The notes under the pieces are model-generated. The model had not been told where the DNA came from. It saw only the letters and a program-made list of their open reading frames with translations, and searched no databases. A stretch of 43,947 nucleotides of DNA from Polyangiaceae bacterium (GTDB taxonomy: Bacteria > Myxococcota_A > Polyangia > Polyangiales > Polyangiaceae): the NCBI GenBank assembly GCA_020849655.1, contig JADLFU010000230.1, positions 1-43,947 on the forward strand. Direction: 5' to 3'. Within the stretch, counting starts at the first letter, position 1. Each line of letters begins with the position of its first letter. Below, one piece after another: positions 9,426 through 15,848 of this stretch. Both the position numbers and the translations under genes were made by a program.

Positions 9426-10000
9426 CTCACCTTCGTCAGGCCGGTGCGGGGGCGCTTGAAGTCGATGCCCTCGAACGCCTTCAACATGCAGTCCTTGAAG
9501 GGCGCGCCCTTCAGGGACGTGCGCACGCGATCGATCGATTTCAGCTTCCCACCCTCGCGCGGGATCAGGAGATCGACGCCGAAGGTGCCCTTCGCCTTCG
9601 GGTCACCGAGCAGCGCCCAGCAGCGCCGGAACTCGTCGAAGTGCGGGGCGACCGACTCGCGGATGGGAGCCTTGTTCGCGTCCTGGTTCGCGTCGGGGCC
9701 TCCGCCGATGTGCATCCCGATGTTCGCGACGCGCACTTTCGGAGGGGGCGAGGCGTCCGCGGGCGGCGCGCTCGTGGCCGGGTCGGGCGCCGCGACGTGG
9801 ACGGGGGCCGAGGCCGTCGACGCCGGCTCCTGTGGCGGCGGCGCGGGCGCGGGGGCGGCCTGAGCCGCGGACGTCGAGGCGGGCGGCGCGGGGAAGGCGA
9901 TCGCGCTCGGCGCGGGCTCGCGGCTCGCGTCCTTCGACGGGGGGCTCTGGGCGCAGCCGGCGACGAGCAACGAGAGGGCGACCAGCGGCGAGGGGCGCAT
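9401..10000 (-). CDS. Lipoprotein with AgmX/TonB-like C-terminal domain
   Basis: A 199-residue protein with a clear lipoprotein leader ending LLVAGC, then about 85 residues of Pro/Ala/Ser-rich linker. The C-terminal region, about 105 residues, reads IRESVAPHFDEFRRCWALLGDP, GTFGVDLLIPREGGKLKSIDRVRTSLKGAPFKDCMLKAFEGIDFKRP. It resembles the AgmX/PglI C-terminal (TonB-C-like) domain common in myxobacteria, including the paired cysteines. Such proteins sit in the envelope, but the function here is unknown. It is divergent from the dynamin-like GTPase gene (87 nt apart), and its 3' end overlaps plsC by 25 nt. Confidence 0.75.
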   Translation of the reverse strand: MRPSPLVALSLLVAGCAQSPPSKDASREPAPSAIAFPAPPASTSAAQAAPAPAPPPQEPASTASAPVHVAAPDPATSAPPADASPPPKVRVANIGMHIGGGPDANQDANKAPIRESVAPHFDEFRRCWALLGDPKAKGTFGVDLLIPREGGKLKSIDRVRTSLKGAPFKDCMLKAFEGIDFKRPRTGLTKVSYSLELGG

Positions 10001-10087
10001 CGGGCGCGTCGGTAGCCGAACCTCGAGCCTGCGGGAAGCGCGCCCCACGCGCCCCGCGCGGCGCTCGGGTGCTAACCTCGCCGCCCC

Positions 10088-12598
10088 ATGTGGAGCCCCG
10101 AAGGCCGACAAGAGACCGCCCGTGACCTCGCGAAGATCGAGGCGAAGCTCGCGCGCTACCGCCAGCTCATCCAGCGCTTCTCCGGCTACTTTCCCGGCGA
10201 GAGCGACGCGGGCCGGCTGCTGCGCGAGCTCGACAAGAAGCTCGCGGATCTGCGCGACCGCGCGGCCGATCGCCACAAGCGGCTCGCGAAGGGCGTCGTG
10301 AAGATCGGCGTCGTCGGGCTCGAGAAGCAGGGCAAGAGCGCGTTCCTCTCGGCCTGGCTGAAGAGCGAGCGACTGCTGCCGAGCGAGGCCGAGCGCTGCA
10401 CCTGGAGCACGACGCTCATCGAGCCCGGGCCGCCGGGGCGCTGCTCCGCGACGGTCACGTACTACACCGCGGACGAGCTCGAGGCGCGCATCGCGAGCTA
10501 CTTCGAGGTGCTCGAGGCGGGCTCCAGCAAGCGCTGGCAGGGGCTCGACCGCGCGGAGCTGTCGCGGCTGCGCGCGGCGTTCAAGGAGCGCGAGGGGTAC
10601 GACGTCGACGATCCCGATCGCGCCGGGCGGCGCGAGCAGATGGCGTTCGTCGAGCTCTCCGAGATCGCGGCGGATCTCTCGAATATCAAGGCGCGCCTCG
10701 GGCGCCCCGCCGAGACGCTGTCGGCGGCGAGCACCGACGAGCTCGCGGAGCTCATCCGGCCCTTCATCGCGCTGAAGGACACGCGCAGCGGCAACCGCCC
10801 GTACGCCGGCGTGCGCGCCGTCCGCGAGGTGACGGTGACCATCCCCGTCGAGGGCGCGACGCGCGGGGTCGTGCTCGTCGATCTTCCCGGCATCGACGCG
10901 CCGAGCGACAAGGCGCGCCGCGACACCGAGGACGCGCTCGCGAACGAGGTCGACGTCACGCTGTTCGTGAAGGACGTCACGCGCCCCTCGCTCGTGCGCG
11001 CGGAGCTCGATCTGTTGCGCTCGGCGCAGTCGGCCGACCGCAGCATCTCGCTGAAGGATCGCATGTTCGTCGTGCTGACGAAGATCGATCTCTTCGACCG
11101 CCCCGACGAAAATGGCCATTTTCACTGGGCGCTCGCGGCGCGGAACATCAAGGAGCAGGGCGTCGATCGGGTGTTCCCCTACTCGAAGGTCTGGGCGCAC
11201 CAGGGCGCGGACGAGCGCCACCCGGTCGCGCGACAGATCATGGACTTCTACGGCGTCGCGCGGCCGACCTCCGGCCTCGACGAGCTGAAGCGCGCCGTGC
11301 TCTCGTACCTCGAGACGGAGGTCGAGGGGCTCGATCGGCGCGTGATGACCGGCCTCGCGACCGAGCTCGCCGAGGCCGAGACGCAGCTGCGCGGCGCGCT
11401 CGTGTCCGTCAAGGACGCGCTCAGCGATCGCGAGTTCGAGCGCCGCGGCGAGCAGGTGTTCGACGAATTGTTCGAGAACGTGCGCGCCGGCGAGGATCCG
11501 ACGGGCCTCTTGCCCGAGATCAGGACGCGCCTGTCGGGGTTCATGGACCACGAGGTGAGCGAGGCGGAGCGCGTGCGCCGCGCGGGCCGGGCCGATCAGC
11601 GCATCAAGCAGATCAAGGCCGATCTGCTCGCGCGCCTCACGCCCGAGGAGGCCGAGGCGAAGCGCCGGCAGATGCCGAGCCCCGGCCTGATGAACGAGAC
11701 CGCCGTCGAGATCGAGGTGCGCAAGCAGATGCGCGAGCGCGTCGCGGCGAAGATCTCCGGGCTCGGCGAGGATTTTCGCTCGACCGCGCGCGACAGCGTC
11801 GAGCGCATGCTGACCGAGATGTTCGTGAAGGCGAGCTACGACGGCGGCCGCCTCGAGATCCTGCTCCCGCCGGGGCCGAGCGTCGTCGGTCGCATCGACT
11901 CGCTCGGGCGCTCGGGCCACGTCTCCGAGAGCGTCGTGCGGTACCAGAACCACGAGATGGCGAAGGCCGACGTCGCGTTCGAGGTGCTCTCGCGCTATTT
12001 CGCGCGGCAGATCATCGACATCCTCGACGCGACCGATCCCGGCGACCGCGAGGTGCGCGAACGGGAGATGCGCGGGCTCGAGCAGTTCTTCGGGATGGGC
12101 ATCGCCGACAAGGCGCAGACGCCCGGGATCGTCGAGCGCGTGAAGCAGAAGATCTCGGGTGACAGCGGCGACGAGAGGCCCGCGGACAAGCCGGGGTTTC
12201 CGTCGGTGCAGGGCGCGTTCCCGCAGGTCGGCGCGCCCGTCGCCGTGAAGCCCGCCGACCGCGAGGCGGGCGCGAAGCCCGAGGTCCCTCACGCCGCCGC
12301 GGGCGCGCGGGACTGGTCGAGGATGATCGCGCGCGTGCGGGCGGACGTGGAGCGCATCTGCAACTTCCTCGAGGCGCTCGCGAAGCACCCGCGCGGCCTG
12401 CAAAAATACCACGAGGAGGCCGTGCGCACCGTGCACGACTCGTGGATCGATCGCGAGGGCGAGCAGTCGCTGCGCCGCTGGGTGCGCTCGGAGTGCGCGC
12501 GCCTGTGGCCGCACCGGTTCGCCGCGCTCGAGGCCGAGAAGGAGCGCGCGCGCGCCGACATCCTCGCGCTCGAGGAGCTGTTCGGGAGGGGGGCCTGA
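10088..12598 (+). CDS. Dynamin-like GTPase
   Basis: An 836-residue large GTPase. A helical N-terminus (1-70) precedes the G domain. P-loop GLEKQGKS is at 77-84, G3 is VDLPGID at about 264-270, and G4 TKID is at about 331-334. The insert between P-loop and G3 includes CTWSTTLIEPG (a plausible G2 Thr). The remaining 450 residues are mostly helical with no obvious transmembrane segment, as in bacterial dynamin-family proteins that use amphipathic or paddle contacts for membranes. A Pro-rich break near 700-725 precedes a C-terminal helical bundle. A coiled-coil gene follows after 2 nt, so they form a two-gene unit. Membrane remodelling or another scaffold function is inference. Confidence 0.85.
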   Translation: MWSPEGRQETARDLAKIEAKLARYRQLIQRFSGYFPGESDAGRLLRELDKKLADLRDRAADRHKRLAKGVVKIGVVGLEKQGKSAFLSAWLKSERLLPSEAERCTWSTTLIEPGPPGRCSATVTYYTADELEARIASYFEVLEAGSSKRWQGLDRAELSRLRAAFKEREGYDVDDPDRAGRREQMAFVELSEIAADLSNIKARLGRPAETLSAASTDELAELIRPFIALKDTRSGNRPYAGVRAVREVTVTIPVEGATRGVVLVDLPGIDAPSDKARRDTEDALANEVDVTLFVKDVTRPSLVRAELDLLRSAQSADRSISLKDRMFVVLTKIDLFDRPDENGHFHWALAARNIKEQGVDRVFPYSKVWAHQGADERHPVARQIMDFYGVARPTSGLDELKRAVLSYLETEVEGLDRRVMTGLATELAEAETQLRGALVSVKDALSDREFERRGEQVFDELFENVRAGEDPTGLLPEIRTRLSGFMDHEVSEAERVRRAGRADQRIKQIKADLLARLTPEEAEAKRRQMPSPGLMNETAVEIEVRKQMRERVAAKISGLGEDFRSTARDSVERMLTEMFVKASYDGGRLEILLPPGPSVVGRIDSLGRSGHVSESVVRYQNHEMAKADVAFEVLSRYFARQIIDILDATDPGDREVREREMRGLEQFFGMGIADKAQTPGIVERVKQKISGDSGDERPADKPGFPSVQGAFPQVGAPVAVKPADREAGAKPEVPHAAAGARDWSRMIARVRADVERICNFLEALAKHPRGLQKYHEEAVRTVHDSWIDREGEQSLRRWVRSECARLWPHRFAALEAEKERARADILALEELFGRGA

Positions 12599-12600
12599 CC

Positions 12601-14577
12601 GTGGCCGCGCGCGATCTCGGGGCGCTCGCGAGCTACGTGAAGTTCTACGTGACGGTCGTCGCGCAGCTCGAGGTCACGCTCCGCGACCTCGACGCGGTGT
12701 GCGGCGACGCGCGGTCCGCGCTCGCGCCGCTCGTGGAGCCGCTCGCGCCCGTCGAGCACGAGTCCTTGCGCGCGCTCGCGGGGCCGTCCCCCGTCGATCC
12801 CTCCGCGGCCGCGTCGCTCTTCCGGCCCTCCGATCCCGAGCATCTCTCGGGCATCGGCGACGTCTACGAGGTCGTCGGCCGCTTCACGTTCGAGGGAGAC
12901 GACGGCGAGAACCTCGATCGCCTCGCGGCGCTCGTGCGCGACGCGCGCAGGGAGGTGAGCGCCCTCGGCCGGCGGCTCGCCGATCTCGCGCGCCTCCCCG
13001 ACGCCGCGCGCCTCGCGTCGCTGCGCCTGCGGGACGAGGAGGACGCGGCGGCGGTCGCCCAGGCAGCGGCGACGCGCGCCGAATTCGTGCCGCTCGCCGA
13101 CCAGCTGGTGGCGCGCGCGGAGCAGACGCTGTCGGCCGTGCGCGCGGTGCCGCGCCCGGACGTCCTTCACGTCGACGGCGCGGAGGCGAGGTACGCGGAG
13201 TACCTCGCGAAGGTCGGCCAGGTGTGGTCGACGTGCCTGCCCTTCCTCGAGCGCGCGCTCGAGGCGGTGTACGCGTTCGCCGGCGCGGCGGACGTGCCCG
13301 CGGGGTTTCCGGCGGAGCTCCCGCTCGCGCCCGCGCTCCCTGCGGATCTGCTGCTGGTGCCGCCGCAGGGATCGCCCGAGCTCGCGGCCGCGGAGGCGCT
13401 CGCGCGCGAGCTCGACGCCGAGGAGAAGGCGCTGCGGGACGCGGGCGTCGAGCTGGTCGCCGAGCTCGCGCGCCTGGACGCGGAGCTCCTCGCGGAGAAC
13501 ACGCGCGAGGCCGCGTCGCGCGTCGACGTCGCGACGATGACGAAGCTCGTCGACCACGCGAGCGCTGCGGACACGTGCGATCGCGAGGCGCGCGCCATCG
13601 CTGGGTTCGAGCACCAGAAGGCCGAGCGCCTGGTGAACGCGGGCAACCTGGAGGCGCGCCAGCGCCAGATCGAGGCCGCGATCGCCGCGCTCGGCGAGGA
13701 GCTCGCGAACCGCGAGAGCGAGATCCACCTGCAGGCCGAGGCGCTCGACGCCCTCCGCGCCAAGGAGCCGCTGATGTTCGGCAAGGACGAGTGGCGCGCG
13801 CGCGTCGCCGCCACCGAGGAGGACGTCGACGGCCTGCGCGCGACCTACAACCAGCGGCTCGGCGCGATGAACCAGCTGAAGATCGATCTGTCCGCGATCG
13901 GCGTCTCGGTGCAGACGGAGCAGGGGCAGGGCGCGCTCGTCGACCGCTGGATCTCGGACGCGAAGGCGCGGCACCTGCGCGCGGAGGAGCAGGTGAAGCA
14001 GCTCGGCGTCGAGCTCGGGCCCGCGCGGCCGCCGCGCCCGCTCCCGCTCGCCGACGCGGAGCACGCGCTGGTCAACGTGAAGGCGCAGCGCGCGGAGGTG
14101 GTCGACCGCGTCGAGCGCCTGCTCGGCCGGGTGCGGCGCGCGAAGGAGGAGCAGGTGCGCGCCGCCGCCCGCCTCCGGCAGATCGACGGAGAGCGCCAGC
14201 GCGCCCGCGCCGTCATCGACAGCGCCGCGGTGGCCGCGACCCAGGGCTGGGAGGTCGCCGTGCGGCGCATCGCAGAGCAGCGCGCGCACGCCGTCGAGCA
14301 GCACCTCGACGAGGTGCTCGACGGGCTCGCGCGCTCGCTCGGCAACGTCACCTCGATCTTCCTCGAGCCCGCGCTCCTCGCCGCGATCAAGGCGCACGCG
14401 GTGGAGCGCCCGCCGTCGGTGATCGTCGCGGAGGGCGCCGCGGCCGCGGAGCCGGTGGTGACGAGCCTCGCGCCGGAGCTCGAGCCGCGGCTGCTCGCGC
14501 TCGACGCGTCGCTCGGCCAGATCGAGCGGGAGTTCTGCTCGCGCGCGCGGGAGGCCTGCGCGGCCGCGTGGGCCTGA
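12601..14577 (+). CDS. Large coiled-coil protein, partner of the dynamin-like GTPase (function unknown)
   Basis: The GTG at 12601, 2 nt after the GTPase stop, gives 658 residues starting VAARDLGALASYVKFYVTVVAQLEVTLRDLDAV. A longer in-frame start inside the GTPase gene would add unrelated Arg-rich sequence and was rejected. I recognise no catalytic motif. The N-terminal 200 residues look globular-helical; residues 255-530 have long Ala/Glu/Leu heptad patterns, with one GKDEWRARVAATEEDVDGL segment between two coils; a further helical region ends at about 600. No signal peptide or transmembrane segment is seen. Spacing and size suggest it works with the upstream GTPase, perhaps as a scaffold. 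Confidence 0.75.
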   Translation: MAARDLGALASYVKFYVTVVAQLEVTLRDLDAVCGDARSALAPLVEPLAPVEHESLRALAGPSPVDPSAAASLFRPSDPEHLSGIGDVYEVVGRFTFEGDDGENLDRLAALVRDARREVSALGRRLADLARLPDAARLASLRLRDEEDAAAVAQAAATRAEFVPLADQLVARAEQTLSAVRAVPRPDVLHVDGAEARYAEYLAKVGQVWSTCLPFLERALEAVYAFAGAADVPAGFPAELPLAPALPADLLLVPPQGSPELAAAEALARELDAEEKALRDAGVELVAELARLDAELLAENTREAASRVDVATMTKLVDHASAADTCDREARAIAGFEHQKAERLVNAGNLEARQRQIEAAIAALGEELANRESEIHLQAEALDALRAKEPLMFGKDEWRARVAATEEDVDGLRATYNQRLGAMNQLKIDLSAIGVSVQTEQGQGALVDRWISDAKARHLRAEEQVKQLGVELGPARPPRPLPLADAEHALVNVKAQRAEVVDRVERLLGRVRRAKEEQVRAAARLRQIDGERQRARAVIDSAAVAATQGWEVAVRRIAEQRAHAVEQHLDEVLDGLARSLGNVTSIFLEPALLAAIKAHAVERPPSVIVAEGAAAAEPVVTSLAPELEPRLLALDASLGQIEREFCSRAREACAAAWA

Positions 14578-14586
14578 CACCTGGCG

Positions 14587-14615
14587 TTGCTCGCGCGGCG
14601 GATCCTGGATAGAAC
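14587..14615 (+). promoter_or_regulatory. Putative promoter of the KshB-like gene, overlapping the operator
   Basis: TTGCTC (14587-14592) and TAGAAC (14610-14615) are separated by 17 nt and match -35 and -10 boxes at 3/6 and 4/6. The -10 lies inside the 14-bp palindrome, so a bound repressor would block polymerase. Transcription would start only a few bases before the ATG at 14627. Confidence 0.5.
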
Positions 14616-14623
14616 ATGTTTCA
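14610..14623. promoter_or_regulatory. KstR-like operator in front of the KshB-like gene
   Basis: TAGAACATGTTTCA fits TNNAACNNGTTNNA, the 14-bp motif reported for the mycobacterial cholesterol-catabolism repressor KstR. It is identical base for base to the site at 41860-41873 upstream of kshA. It ends 3 nt before the ATG. The regulator itself is not encoded in this window. Confidence 0.8.
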
Positions 14624-14626
14624 CTC

Positions 14627-15652
14627 ATGACGACCGAGCCCCGAGGCACCGTGATGTTGCGCGTCGCGCGCGTCGTCGAGGAGACCCGCGACGCGCGCTC
14701 GATCGTCCTCGAGGTGCCGCCGGCGCTCGTCGAGCGGTTCCGGTACCGCGCCGGGCAGTTCCTCACGCTGTTCGTGGAGGTCGACGGCGCGAAGCTGAAG
14801 CGCTGCTACTCGCTCGCGAGCGCCCCGGGCGTCGACGCCGAGCACAAGGTCACCGTGAAGCGTGTCGACGGCGGGCGCGTCTCGACGCGGCTCGTGAGCT
14901 CGCTGCGCGCGGGGGAGCTGCTCGAGGTCGAGCCCCCGGCGGGCCGCTTCGTGCTGCCCGCCGACGCGCGCGCCATCGCGCTCTACGGCGGCGGCAGCGG
15001 CATCACGCCGCTCATTTCCATCCTGAAGACGGCCCTCGCCGGGGGCGCCGCGCAGGTGACGCTGCTCTACGCCAACCGCGACGAGGGCTCGGTGATCTTT
15101 CGCGACGAGCTCGACGCCCTCTCGAGGCGCTACGGCGCGCGCCTGTCGGTGCGCCACTGGCTCGATGACCGCGACGGGCGCGTGTCGCCCGGCGACGTCG
15201 CTCGCGGACCCGAGGGGGCGCACCACTTCCTGTGCGGGCCCGAGCCCTTCATGGCGCTGGTGGAGGCGAGGCTCGTCGCGCTCGGCGTCCCGTCGAGCCA
15301 TCTCCACGTCGAGCGCTTCGTCTCGCCGGCTGATCCCGCGCCCGCCCCGGCGCCGACCGTGGGGGGAGACGTGCCCGAGCGCGTCGGGATCGAGCACGAG
15401 GCCATCGCGCGTGACGTGCCCTACGTCGCCGGTCAGACGCTGCTCGAGGCCGCGCTCGCCGACGGCATCGACGCGCCCTACTCGTGCCGCGACGGGTTCT
15501 GCGGCTGCTGCGCCGCGCTCTTGCTCGAGGGCCAGGTGACGATGGCGGCCGACGACGCGCTCACGCCCGACGCGAAGAAGAAGGGCCTCATCCTCGCGTG
15601 CCAGGCGCGGCCCACCACGAAGCGGTGCAAAATTAGATTTGTCGAATACTAG
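14627..15652 (+). CDS. kshB: 3-ketosteroid 9-alpha-hydroxylase reductase component (KshB-like)
   Basis: A 341-residue reductase. An N-terminal FAD domain has YRAGQFLTLFVEV and RCYSLAS; an NAD domain has GGGSGITPLISILKTAL and the terminal FLCGPEPFM. The C-terminal plant-type [2Fe-2S] ferredoxin has Cys at 287, 292, 295 and 325 (CRDGFCGCC ... LACQARP). This order (FNR then ferredoxin) matches KshB, and the blocks VTVKR.DGG, LLYANRD..SVIF and GLILACQ.RP agree with my recollection of mycobacterial KshB. KshB passes electrons from NADH to the Rieske oxygenase KshA, whose gene is 27 kb away; the operators in front of both genes are identical. Related phenylacetate- or toluene-type reductases have the same layout, so the operator is what fixes the assignment. 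An ATG at 14654 is an alternative start. Confidence 0.82.
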   Translation: MTTEPRGTVMLRVARVVEETRDARSIVLEVPPALVERFRYRAGQFLTLFVEVDGAKLKRCYSLASAPGVDAEHKVTVKRVDGGRVSTRLVSSLRAGELLEVEPPAGRFVLPADARAIALYGGGSGITPLISILKTALAGGAAQVTLLYANRDEGSVIFRDELDALSRRYGARLSVRHWLDDRDGRVSPGDVARGPEGAHHFLCGPEPFMALVEARLVALGVPSSHLHVERFVSPADPAPAPAPTVGGDVPERVGIEHEAIARDVPYVAGQTLLEAALADGIDAPYSCRDGFCGCCAALLLEGQVTMAADDALTPDAKKKGLILACQARPTTKRCKIRFVEY

Positions 15653-15688
15653 ACGCCGAGGGGCGCGAGCGTGGGCGGCGGGTTCCTG

Positions 15689-15694
15689 TTGACA
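15689..15694 (+). promoter_or_regulatory. Possible -35 box upstream of the GH15-like gene
   Basis: A perfect TTGACA lies in the 196-nt gap between the KshB-like gene and the glycosidase gene. No convincing -10 is seen 16-18 nt downstream. Nothing else was recognised in this gap except the ribosome site at 15833-15840. Confidence 0.3.
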
Positions 15695-15832
15695 CCGGCG
15701 AGGGGCGCTGGCGGGATCCGAGGAGTGTCAGCGTTCGAAGGTGGCGCGGGCGTCGGGGCGGCCTGGATCACGCTGCATCCTTCGTCGCCCGCGCAGCTCC
15801 CACGCGACATACCCCGCGGCCACCGTCGCGTG

Positions 15833-15840
15833 GGAGGAGG
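15833..15840 (+). promoter_or_regulatory. Strong Shine-Dalgarno that fixes a GTG start
   Basis: GGAGGAGG ends 8 nt before the GTG at 15849. It supports that start over upstream in-frame starts, and the resulting protein begins directly with a signal peptide. Confidence 0.8.
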
Positions 15841-15848
15841 CTGAGGTC

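Noticed and set aside
12442-12600. A longer N-terminus for the coiled-coil protein, starting inside the GTPase gene
   Set aside because: The added residues are Arg/Ala-rich shadow coding of the GTPase frame; the GTG 2 nt after the GTPase stop is more plausible.
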